Below are positions 49,074-59,500 of a stretch of DNA of 64,000 bases, piece by piece. The notes beneath the pieces were generated by a model, which did no database searches, was not told the origin of the DNA, and was given only the letters and a program-made list of their open reading frames with translations. Position numbers and translations under genes: made by a program. Each line of letters starts with the position of its first letter. The first letter of the stretch is position 1. Source of the DNA: Pelodera strongyloides (taxonomy: Eukaryota > Nematoda > Chromadorea > Rhabditida > Rhabditidae); the NCBI GenBank assembly GCA_036852015.1, contig JAANDG010000241.1, positions 1 through 64,000 on the forward strand. The letters run 5' to 3'.

Positions 49074-51401
49074 TTAGCAACATGGAACGGGTAGAATGGG
49101 CACTCGAGGTGGGGGTGATAGAAACTTCCTGGCAGGAGCAGACATCTTCCCACATGCGCGTCCAGCCACGGGCTGCAAGAGTAGCACATTACAAAGTTTA
49201 TTTCGTTTTATTTCTAGTCTAGTGCTATCGCATTGTCGTGATGTGTTTCCAAAAATACCCCACGCTCCGCACTCGTACTATCGGTCAATTATGCAGACTA
49301 TCCAACGAAATAGAACAAAAACAAACTCGCTCCGAAACAAACAGAAATTAAGCTATCCAGAATCGCTTCGCACATTAGTTAACTCACCGCAATGGAAATA
49401 ACAAGTAAACTGGTAGTTACAGACGTATATACGGCCCCAGTCGACCCAGTAAATGAAAAGCGTATCACGTATTTGAACTTACCGACGGAGCTTCGCATAC
49501 AGCGAACGTATTATTTCGCGTTTCGCATCTGTTGTCGTTCCATCCGCCATTAGTTGTGTACATCTGCAAAGATGAGTGCTCGAAATAAGTGAACAACAAT
49601 AATTCGACACGGGAATGGTCATTGCGCGTGATTTATTTCTTTGCACACTCTAATAGCTTGTGGGAGCGGTGGTGATGAAACTGGGAGACATTCCCCTAGT
49701 TACTATTTTGTCCATCATCCATTTTGATGCTGAGGACGATTCTTAGAGGTAAACAAGGTAAGATAACATCTCAAAAGTAATTGAAAACATTCATGCTTGC
49801 CTCTGTACAGTGTTCAGTGTGTAGGTTATTATCGGGTTGCTCTAGAAGCCAGTTCCTGTACGTTTCCTCGCCGGACACGGGGTCTACCAGCCATCTATGT
49901 TGTTTTGGATCGGTCATTATTCCGATGAGCCCAATCCAAGCAAATTCCAGTGTCCTACTCATCTCTAAAAACAAAATGTGAACATTCATTAGGCTATGAC
50001 TGCGATAACAGTCAGAGTTAGAAGAAAATAGAGATCTTATCAATGAATACTTCTCAAGAGTAGATTTATGAAAAAAAATGTACCTAGAGTGCATGCCTTA
50101 TCAGTGACGATCTAGTATGGGGTTTCCATGTTTGCGAATCGCACATGCGAAAATGACAAACCGCTGTCCATGTTCAAGTTTTTTTATATGCATGTCAACT
50201 GCCTACCGTAACCCATGCGAATCGCACATTTGACATGGTCCTGCAGCGAAAGTGCCCCGGGCCCGTGCTATTTGGAACAGAACCGCACCAGATCCGTGCT
50301 ATTTGAAATAGATCCGTACTATTTTGAAATAGATCCATACTAGATGTAAAATCGCTGCGGGACCTTGTCATTTACACTGAGTCGAACATGGACAGGCGTT
50401 TGTCATTTTCGCAAGTGCGAATCGCATACATGGAAATGGAAACCCCATTAGGTGCTAAGAAGCCGCATAAAAGAACATTTAATTATATAAAGAGTAACTG
50501 TAGCGTAATTTGCATACCGTTGTGTGTTACGGAAATGCAGATTTCGTGTTCGGTTAATAATGATTTAACAAACTACATACACAGTTTTGGAACCCTGATT
50601 ACCTTTAAGTTGGTTGGCTATCCATTGGTTTTCCGCTTCGCATCTTATAGTAGCGAGATCTGCTTTACTGTGGAATTGCCTACAAATGTTGCGCGATCCG
50701 AACCAATTCTTTCCGCCTGTGTTTACAATCTAAATCATACGAATAATGTAAGGAAGGATAGTAATCAATATAATCAATCACGTGATTATAAACATGTAAT
50801 ATTATCATTTAATACACAACTTATTTTCAAATAGACATTACAATTACACTTACCTTATAACAGGTTCCGTGAACGCTGGTGAACTGGGGTGGACACTGAA
50901 AACTAGGAGTTACCAAGCAGATGCATAGTAAAGGACTTTTTCAACAACAAAAAACATTTACTATCTTTATATTTCCGTTTTATACCATTTCCGGCTAACT
51001 ATCATCTTTTATTTGTCCCGATGATAACCTCACAGCCTGACAGCCGCAAATAAATAAACGAGTGTTCCGAAGTAAAGGGGTCAGACCCATTTCATTCAGG
51101 TAACGCCTATTCTAGATGTCAAATACTCCGTGTCAAATATTATTGGATGCTTTTTTTTTCAATTTTCTGACACGACTTTATGCAATTAAAACCTTTCCGT
51201 TGTCTGACATTCACTGACTAATTCTATTTCAAATTCCATTTTTCGAACCTGAATATTAAACGTGCCTCGGAAAGTGTTTATTTCCTAAAGGAAGTAAATA
51301 ATACGTACGTGAAATTCGTATTCGGGTACGTAGTATCCGTCTTCTGCTGTAACGAAAGCCACAAGGGTTCCAAGGATTGCAAGTACCATGTGGAGATTCA
51401 T
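49074..51401 (-). CDS. Secreted C-type lectin-like protein B
   Basis: Exons in coding order: 51401-51309, 50895-50854, 50729-50603, 49964-49801, 49563-49483, 49172-49074; 201 residues, all phases fit. Signal peptide MNLHMVLAILGTLVAFVTAE, then one C-type lectin domain: CPPQFTSVHGTCYK, GGKNWFGSRNICRQ, ADLATIRCEAENQW, WIGLIGIM, LLEQPDN, HCTE and GGWNDNRC. The QPD tripeptide is the one associated with galactose-type specificity in vertebrate lectins, and WND supplies calcium ligands, so calcium-dependent sugar binding is plausible. A Pro-rich tail ends in CC. The QPD-exon donor is GAG|GCAAGC, a GC-AG intron. The extra small exon 2 (14 codons) is a separate exon here but fused to exon 1 in A, C and D. 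Intron 3 contains a MITE and a Helitron fragment. Confidence 0.88.
50115..50452. mobile_element. MITE with about 60-bp inverted termini in lectin B intron 3
   Basis: Left end ggggtttccatgtttgcgaa, right end the complement (... catggaaatggaaacccc). The centre has repeats of 'agatccgtactatttgaaat'. Confidence 0.8.
50482..50565 (+). mobile_element. Helitron-like 5' fragment
   Basis: It matches the first about 85 bases of the short Helitron-like form (attatataaagagtaactgtag, then gtaatttgcataccg and gcagatttcgtgttcgg) but loses similarity before any hairpin. Lies 40 bases from a lectin B exon. Confidence 0.6.
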
Positions 51402-51527
51402 TATCTTAAAAAAGACGCTTCGTAAATGTCGGACTAAATGTCAAATTGTTCTCACCTTTGTGACGAACATTGAAAAGAATTGTTTAGCTAACAAAAAGTT
51501 ACCCATATGTAACAAGAGAAACATCCA

Positions 51528-51670
51528 GAGGCCGTATTCACAAACACACAGGGAGCCCTCCCTAGGCACACGAGCGCTCTGAATCTATTCTGCTCAAGCA
51601 CTCTCTACCCGATCTTTGGCTACATGGGGAGGCCAGGGACGGCTCCCTGCGTGTTGGTGAATACGGCCTC
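51528..51670. mobile_element. Short family-B element upstream of lectin B
   Basis: Termini GAGGCCGTATTCACAAACAC and complement; about 30-bp inverted repeats in 143 bp, flanked by 'ag' on both sides. It lies about 130 bases upstream of the lectin B start codon, in the likely promoter. Confidence 0.78.
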
Positions 51671-52092
51671 AGTAGTAAGCCGAACACGAATGAGAGGAGC
51701 ATCAACTCTCATCTTTTATAACCGTCTTACTATTACTGTACGATATGTGTAGTCAATGAAATGTTATTACATCTCATCAGTTCTGAAATCCAATAATATT
51801 TTTAATATACCATTTGAATGTTAGCTTTATGAACATCGTTAGTCGTCTGAAACAATACACATGTAAATGTGTTTTTTCCCTGAAAATACAATTTATTTAT
51901 TTATTAAATATCCGAAACAATATATATGTAAATGAGCTTTTTTCCTGAATGTAACTTTATTTATTTATTAAATCTACCAAGAGGTAGATCATGTCCACGT
52001 GTAAGTGTGTAAGCTGTATTTTGTACAAATTATTTGTCGGATTGGTGATAATATTTCATCATAGTGAATTAGAACACTTGAATTATTGTTTA

Positions 52093-52540
52093 CCAGCCGT
52101 TCGAAGAGCCCTACGGGCTCTTCTCCGACTGAAGGAATCGGCCTTCGGCCGATTGTTTCCCTATTTAAAAAAAGGATTGCTACAATTTAAAAAGTTAACT
52201 CTCGTCTCTTTCTCCTCCCACACATTCACACGTCTCTGATTGTGGAAACGTATAATAATCAGTTTGGACCACCACTCGACTAATGCTACCATGCAAATTT
52301 GCTACTGAAGGTGCTGTATGTGGAGCAGAGGATTATCCTTGTCATAAGCTAGCATAGCTCAACAGGTAGAGCGTTGGACTGTGGATCGAGAGATTGTGTG
52401 CTGCTGTGGGTTCGAATCCCGCCAGCGGCAAAGATTTTGTATGTTCTCTTTCGATTGTGAATAGAAAATTTTCTTTATGAAAAGATTTCGTTATGTTCAC
52501 ACAAACAAAAAAGTAAACTCTTCTCCTTTATATAATAAGA
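52093..52540 (-). mobile_element. Helitron-like non-autonomous element with a tRNA-like unit (copy 2)
   Basis: 448 bp, nearly identical to 13677-14120 with the same ends (TCTTATTATATAAA; hairpin plus CTGG; A and T flanks). It ends 20 bases from the lectin C stop codon. The high identity of two copies about 38 kb apart suggests recent movement. Confidence 0.75.
52350..52430 (+). other. tRNA-like sequence inside Helitron-like copy 2
   Basis: A box 'tagctcaacaggtagagc' with an intact 4-bp D stem (gctc/gagc) and B box 'gggttcgaatccc'. The acceptor stem does not pair well and the variable region is 14 bases or more. Closer to a real tRNA than the copy at 13931, but still not convincing. Confidence 0.5.
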
Positions 52541-52660
52541 TTGCCATTTTAGCCATTTTTTAGCAGATTGAACACTTTTCTGCATTTGCAGTCCCAGTCT
52601 TCTTATTTCCACACGCGCCTCCAGCGTCGGGCTGCAACCATATCACATTAAAACGTTAGT

Positions 52661-53088
52661 TTAAAGGGATGCGGCCATGTATACTTTGTGGGTTAGTAAC
52701 TGCACAGTATGAAAAAAAAGATAGTGTTGGAAAAATTCCGACGAAAAACGCTGTTTTCAGCGAGAAAATTATTGCTTGAAAACGTTGCGTCCGATCCAAG
52801 GAAGGTCCACAGTTTGCCATACAAAACCAAATGTCGTAATGCCCGCGAGGTAGTCGATCGATTAATTAGTGGAAGAACTCTGGTCGAGTCATTATCAGTG
52901 CGGCCATAAGCTGGACATTTACTAGGGTTACGCCGTATTGGTTAAAGGACACAATTGTTCGTCCTCATTTTACTCGCTGTTGCCGCATTTCTTGCAAAAC
53001 ATTTTCCCAACACTATGTGTTATAAATTATGAAGATAATAAAACACAAAGTATACATAAGGGCTAAAACGGTGACCGCTTCCCTTTAA
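52661..53088. mobile_element. Family-D MITE in lectin C intron 4
   Basis: Starts TTAAAGGGATGCGGCCATGT and ends with the complementary 'ggtgaccgcttccctttaa'. 428 bp. These are the same terminal bases as the 2.97-kb element at 58296. A 66-codon frame inside (52709-52909) is basic and unrecognised. Confidence 0.68.
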
Positions 53089-53688
53089 TCTCTCGTATAC
53101 GTTTCCAAAAAAATAATGAGTGCTCCGTAATCATATCGATCAATGAAATAAGCTATCCATCTAAGGAATAACCAGAAATGAAGCTACCCAGTATGGCTTC
53201 GGAACCGCAATGAAAAATAACAAAAATATCTGTAACTTACAGACGGAGCTTCGCATACAGCGATCTTATTAATGCGACTGCATATGTTGTCGTTCCATTC
53301 GCCAGTGGTTGTGTACAACTGCAAAAATATGAGACTGAAGAAGAGTACAGCGGAAGCATACAACGATTCAGATCGGGATTAATAGTTGTGCATGTTGTTC
53401 GCGGTTGAATGTATATATGCATGTGTGTATGCTCATTATTTTACGAGAAAATAGTCAATCCTATACCTACAGCAATCCTACTCCTATACCAGACTGCCTA
53501 CCTCGGTACAGTGTTCAATTTGTTTATAATTATCAGGCATAGTCGATTTCCACAGACCATAATTTGCCGCGCTGGGTATGGGCTCGATCACCCAGAAACG
53601 ATCCGGTGTGTTCATTATCCCCGACAAACCAATCCAAGCATATTGCAGTGATGGACTCATCGCTGAACATGTAAATTATATGTATGTA

Positions 53689-53932
53689 CCAGCCGGCACA
53701 CGCCGCCTGAGGCGTCTTACATGGAAATATGATTGGTTTAGTATGGGCATAATTATATAATACATAGTTACAAAAACGTATCATAAGAAATTCACATAAT
53801 AGGAAACAAATGCATATGCATACTTTGATATTGAGCTGCGAAACTCTTTTTATACCCGAACACGCGGAACAATTGTCGAAAATTTGCAGTTCTGTAACGC
53901 ACGTCGGTATGCAAATTACGCTACAGTTACTC
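53689..53932 (-). mobile_element. Helitron-like element, 5'-truncated, in lectin C intron 2
   Basis: Hairpin plus CTGG end intact; the other end stops at '...ctacagttactc', losing the TCTTATTATATAA start. The hairpin end is only 26 bases from the lectin C exon 3 acceptor. Confidence 0.68.
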
Positions 53933-53940
53933 CACAGGAA

Positions 53941-54106
53941 AGTGAAAACCCCGATATGTGGCAGATTATTGCACAAAAAAAACCGATATGTTCCAGATCG
54001 GTTCCCGATATGTGCCCGACCCACGCCCGATTAATTGAGGGGCTTGATCGGGCACATATCGGGGTTATTTTTGCGATCATCGGGCACATGTCGGGGGTTT
54101 TCATTT
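53941..54106. repeat. Palindromic repeat with 'cgatatgtgcccga' units
   Basis: The 'gaaaaccccgatatgt' start and 'acatgtcgggggttttc' end are complementary. Inner copies of cgatatgtgcccga occur in both orientations around 54030. It lies directly beside the truncated Helitron-like element. Confidence 0.7.
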
Positions 54107-54371
54107 CCCATGTCTTTTATACATAAGACATGTAAGAAACAGTGAGCGGTGTCCCATGATTGTCCTACCTTTAAGCTGATTGGCAACCCATTGTTGTTCT
54201 GCGTAACACCGAATAGTTGCGAGATCTGCTTTACGGTGTATCTGCCGACAACGGGTGCGCGATGGAAACCAATTCGTCCCGCCTTGTTTAGCACCTAAAT
54301 CATTGGGAATAGATCAGTGTATGTTCCAATATTATAATGGGTAAAGTACCAGTTGGTTTTCATTTTGAAAT

Positions 54372-54795
54372 GGTGAGGCCCACTACAGTCCAGATGATCC
54401 CGATTTTTATCACTCCGTCTGATTCGCCGTGTTAAATCTAGTAGAATGCAGTGTTGTTCAATTTTCGCAGTAAACAGCAATTTACCATTGTTAGTGTCGC
54501 GCAGAAATCCATCGCAATTGCTCCGCCCATCCGCGCTGCTTGGCCAATAACCCCTTTACCCCTCTCTAGCGCGAATCAATTGCGGTTTTTGGGTAACCAT
54601 GCTAAATAGTTCCTGCGTTTTTGGTTTTGGTTTTTGGTTGGTAGGTTTTCGGGTAACCATGCTAAATAGTTACTGCTAAATAGTTACTGCGTTATTGTTG
54701 CGCATGAAAATTAGATAGCATACAACTATATTCGACGCGGAGAAACAAATTAGAGACCAATAATAGGGGTTGGCTAGAGTGGGTCTGCGCCTTTA
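54372..54795. mobile_element. Diverged family-C-like MITE in lectin C intron 1
   Basis: Outer ends ggtgaggcccactacag and ctagagtgggtctgcgcc are complementary and resemble the family-C ends (ggtcaggcccattt). Internal 'tcgcagtaaacagcaatttaccat' also parallels family C. Confidence 0.55.
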
Positions 54796-55736
54796 ATCTC
54801 TCTGTTTAGGAAATTATACTATCGTTACCATGTAACATGTTCCGTTGACGTTGGTGAAGTTCGGTGGACACTGGAAGGCCGAACAGAGAGCCACAGAACA
54901 TAGGCAGAGTAGTGGAATTTGCATGCTACGCATTTTCATTGACAATTGTTTTGCTTTACCTCTCAGACTTTATATGATCTTCAGCTATAAATGATATTTT
55001 ATTGACTCATTAAAAAAAGTTCCGTTTCCCACGCGTAATTAAACTATAAGGCCTAATTCAAGATATTGATCCAATTGTTGTTCAACCAGAATTAAACGCC
55101 CAGTTTACAGATGCATTCATGAAAGCATTTAATGAAAGAATACCCGCTCTAAGTGAAGAGTTTTCCAAGAGGTCAATCGTAAATAATTGGAACCCTGATA
55201 ACTCTCAATATGTTTGATATTAGTATATATAGTGTTTCCTATTTAATAATTATTGTAATACACACGGTCCCTTACTAGTATGATGGTGTCTTTACTGCAC
55301 CACATCTTAGGGTACATTTTGGCTTTCGAGTTGCTAGATGTTATTTTTGAGCTTGCCAATGTGGATATTATCCACTCGGTGAACCAATAAACTATTACAA
55401 AGGTGCACGCACTTGTGACGTAAAATATTTATTTTATTTATTATAAGAAGCGGTATATTTACACAAAGACAAGGTAAAACAATGCGACATGACATTAAAG
55501 TAGAATCAGAATGCCTACCTCCTCCAACATACACAAACTATAAAACATAGCAAAGTGTAACGATAACCAGTAATACAAACCTGAGATCAACAAAAACAGC
55601 AATGACCTAAAAACAAAAGCAATCATCAAGCAGGAATGGAGTCCCGAAGGCGAAGCCTTTGCCAATTTTCCAATGGTATATTTTAGAGAGGGTCGGGCTC
55701 ACGAGAAAAACAATATATTTAAATTTGTATATATAA

Positions 55737-56341
55737 CCAGTCGGCTACGCCGCCCGTGACGACTTTCTAGTACATTGTTTGATTCATACGTGAAGCGTGG
55801 ATTCAAACGTAGTTACAAAAATTAGAAAAATCCTCGTTTCGCAGTCCTTTTGTTGATCTATATTTGCATGTTCTTTGTAGTTTATTCGTAGTACTTTGCG
55901 CGACGCGGACGCGCCCGAACGATACACACACATATATTGTACCAGTCGGCTCACGCCGCTTGAGGCGACTTACATGGAAATATGATTGGTTTACTTATAA
56001 GTTTCAAACGTATCATAAGAAATTCACATAATAGGAAACAATTGCATATGCGTACTCGATATCGAGCTGCAAAACTCTTTTTATACCCGAACACGAAAAT
56101 TTGCATTTCCGTAACGCACATCGGTATGCAAATTAGGCTACAGTTACTCTTTTATATAATAAGATATGCAGCCTTTTTTGAGCTCTTGTGTGTGGGGCGC
56201 TCGGAAAGTGAGGTGGCTCAGTGCATGTTAACATGAACTACTGAACCAATCTTACTTCCTGAGCGTAATGCACATGATACAAACTAACAATCAATCAAAC
56301 AACCGACAAACAAACAAATCTCCCAACTTTATATATTAAGA
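55737..56341 (-). mobile_element. Helitron-like element carrying a nested copy
   Basis: The 3' end is a hairpin (tcggctacgccgcccgtgac region) with CTGG; the 5' end is TCTTAATATATAAAGTTGGG at 56341. A second Helitron-like element sits within it at 55942-56164. Confidence 0.55.
55942..56164 (-). mobile_element. Helitron-like element, short form, nested
   Basis: 223 bp with ends as in 37624-37847: TCTTATTATATAAAAGAGT and hairpin plus CTGG, flanked by A and T. Near-identical over its length to that copy. Confidence 0.75.
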
Positions 56342-56538
56342 TATTAGTCTTCTACATAAGAGCTAACACATGAGTTCCTAATTGCATACTGAAATTTATT
56401 CAATGCGGCAATCAGTATATTAGTATTCAATACGGCAATACATTTTGTACAAATTATTTATCGAAAATTGGTGACAATCCGTCTGCATAGTGCATCACAA
56501 CACGTGAATTATTTTTTATTGCCATTTAGCAATTTTTT

Positions 56539-59500
56539 TTAGCAGATTGAACACCTTTGTTCCTTTGGTGGTACAGGCACAGGCCCCTTATATCCACAAG
56601 CGCCTCCAGCGACGGGCTGCAACCATGTCACATTAGAACGTTGCAACACGTTTTGAATCTCCACTATTGACATAATACATTCGACAGTTTTACAAAAAAA
56701 AACACCAGAAGCTCCGCCGTTCGGTAAGGTCGAGTGTCCCGTGGCTTGCGTAAAAGAATACAGGGAAACAATGTGCCGTATACATAACACTGAGAGCCTT
56801 CCCGGATGCCTTCCCATGCTTTGCTGCATATTGTTATCAACCACTTTCACGCAGCACCCATTGGGAACATACTCACAGAATTCGCTCGCACGGTCACTGT
56901 TGTACAGTATACAACTTGCAGTTACACCTTGGAGCTCCTTGACGGCAGGATGATCAGTTTAAAGGGAAATACCGACCGGTTTTTGAAATGCACTGTGGAT
57001 AACTGAATTCCGTCGTATTTATGCTAATTTGCTCGGAATAAGCTAGATTTTTTATTCAAATTTATGGGCATTTGCAAATGCTGCATAAGAATGCTGGTGT
57101 ACGGTGTACTCGATGCGTTTCAAAAACCGGCCAGTATCGCTTTACTTTAAAAGACGTCATTCCACGGTCTTTTCTACTTGAAAAGGGTAATATCAGTTTA
57201 AACACATATTTCCCAAGCCACTAACGATGCTCGCTGGTATAAAGTGCTCGTGCATTCCTGCGCATTCCTGCTTTAGAAACCCCGCTAGTACACCAACTGC
57301 TCAATAAGTCTTAAACTTACAGACGGTGCTTCGCATACCGCGAATATGTTATATTCCCTTGCACATCTGTGGTCGTTCCACTTGCCATATTTTGTTTCCA
57401 TCTGCAACGAGATTGAGGTGATGAGTAGTACTCTAGTCCGGGAACGGTCATTACGTGCGTTCGCGGTTTACGTTTATTTTCCTACGTTAGTCTATGCCTT
57501 TATGTTGCGTCTATATATGTGGGATAGTGAAATTAGTCGACTTTAGGCATAATTTTGTCTACCATTCACTTTCACGCTGAAAACGAGACTTCAAGGTAAC
57601 TAAGGTAACATATTAACATAATACGTCTCAAAAGTAGTTGCAAGTTTTTAGGCTCGTTATAAAGCTTGCCTCTCCGCAGAGTTCAATCTGTCCATAATAG
57701 TCAGGTTGACCGGCATCCCATGGTCGATAATTTGCCTCGCTCGGCTTAGGCTCTATCAACCAGCCATGTTGTGTAGGGTTCTTCATCATTCCGGTGAGCC
57801 CAATCCAAGCAGATTGTTTTGACGACGGACTTAGCACTAAAGAGACTTCGGGAACAGTAAAATGACAACATCAAGAATTTGCATCATCTTCCCTTAGAGT
57901 TTGATGGGCTGAAAACGAGTATTGAAAAATTGCGCACTCATGCGTAGAGGAAAACAAGTTGTGTGCCCTGAAGTTTCGACGACAGGTTTCGAATTATTTC
58001 ATGACGACAGTTTTAAAGCAGTATTGCATCTCGTTTTCGCAGCGCTCTACATGTTTACCACTTATCGCGCTCTACGCGCCCGACTCTCGCCAATCTACGT
58101 TGTTCTTTTAGGACGGGAATTTAAAATCAGTGCATGAGAGCCAAAAAAAGACAGGCTATGGCACAATATTTGGGTTTTACGTACAAAAAGGTAACTTTGA
58201 GTCATTTTTTTAACTGTTATTTTGATGTTTTTCATTGTTTTAGTTTTATCCAAACTATTATCAGGCAAAATACCCGAAACAAGGTACAATACCGCTTAAA
58301 GGGACGCGGTCACTGAAAATACCCTCTATATTTTATGTCTTTTTTATTAACTAAAAGGTAAATAAAACACAATTTTTGTGCAAACATTACAATTTGCAGT
58401 GCCCTCACCGAGATATTCACCTCGGGGAAATAATCCAGCCAGACCAAGCGCTACAGTAACCCAATTTCTATAACGCGCGTGCTACAGTAAAGAGGGGCTC
58501 CTGCTCCTGGCAAATTGCCAGGTGCTACAAACTACAATCATTATTTGCGGCAAAATTAAAAGGAAAAGTGGGGATTGAATGTTTTAAAGGAAAAAAGAAC
58601 GTGATTTGGTCAAGGCAGTTGGTTTTGGGTTATATGAATCTCACAAGCAATAACACTATTAAATAATAATACCTCCTTAGTTTCGGCATTGTTGAGGAAA
58701 CCAGGAAAATACTAAAGGAACGGCTGTATTCGAGCACGCGGCGGCTATCTTTTCGCTTTCTCCTGTTTTCAGTGCATAACATTCTACAAACAGCACGCTA
58801 GTTACTCTTGCCAGGTTCACGACTCCCTACCCAATCATCAACTGAGATGATCACACACACAAATGACAAAAAATCTTATAGCATCAGCAAGGTACATTCT
58901 TCAAAATGTTTATTCGCATCTTACCAAACGAGCAATAAAATAATTACACAGGTACACGAAGAAGAAGGCCACAAAAATAGCAAAGAGTGAACACATTTTC
59001 GAAGAATGCGTTTTTTTGGCCAATTCCGCCTACGACCTTCGACTTCTGAACTCGAAATCGGCACATCTTTGCACCAGCAGACCTAAACATCCAATATAGT
59101 ATTGCTATATAATGAGTGGACGTGTTAGAATTACAACACTCCAACTCGTCAAGTAAATAAAGTTTATATTTAAGAGGACGGGTGTTGAGCCAAAAGAAAC
59201 AGTCAATATCAGAGATCCTTAAAAGTCTATTAATCTTACAACACCAAGAAGTTCGTTTTTGGGGCACTGAATTTTCTTATTCAGTGAAACAATTCGGCAC
59301 AATAGAAAGTGAATAAAATAGTACTCAAAGCAAGTATGTCCTTACCGTGTTTGTTTTTGTATCATCAGCGAGGTGTCCTTTGTCGTTCACACAACGCAGC
59401 CCAGCCATTTTAGTGTCAAAAATCTGAAATACAAATAAATAAATGTTTCTGTAGGTTCTCCAAGTTCTGACAGATAACAAAATAGTCCAACTTTGAAATG

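Larger units (their letters stand above)
52560..54939 (-). pseudogene. C-type lectin-like protein C with a one-base frameshift
   Basis: Exons in coding order: 54939-54829, 54294-54169, 53662-53502, 53318-53241, 52631-52560. Signal peptide (MKMRSMQIPLLCLCSVALCS), CPPNFTNVNGTCYM, GGTNWFPSRTRCRQ, ADLATIRCYAEQQW, WIGLSGIM, MPDN in place of QPD, HCTE, GEWNDNIC, and a tail ending KCSIC. Exon 2 is 126 bases against 127 in B and D; the missing base lies near its start, so it does not join in frame to exon 1. An alternative donor three codons earlier (exon 1 ending ...ggaacat, before gttaca) would restore the frame but drop two residues. Thus it is a young pseudogene, an unusually spliced gene, or a sequence error. 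The QPD-exon donor is a normal GT here, unlike its paralogues. Confidence 0.75.

Noticed and set aside
52350..52430. Functional tRNA gene with anticodon GTG
   Set aside because: The D and T arms look good, but the acceptor stem and variable region do not fit, and the unit is part of a repeated transposon.
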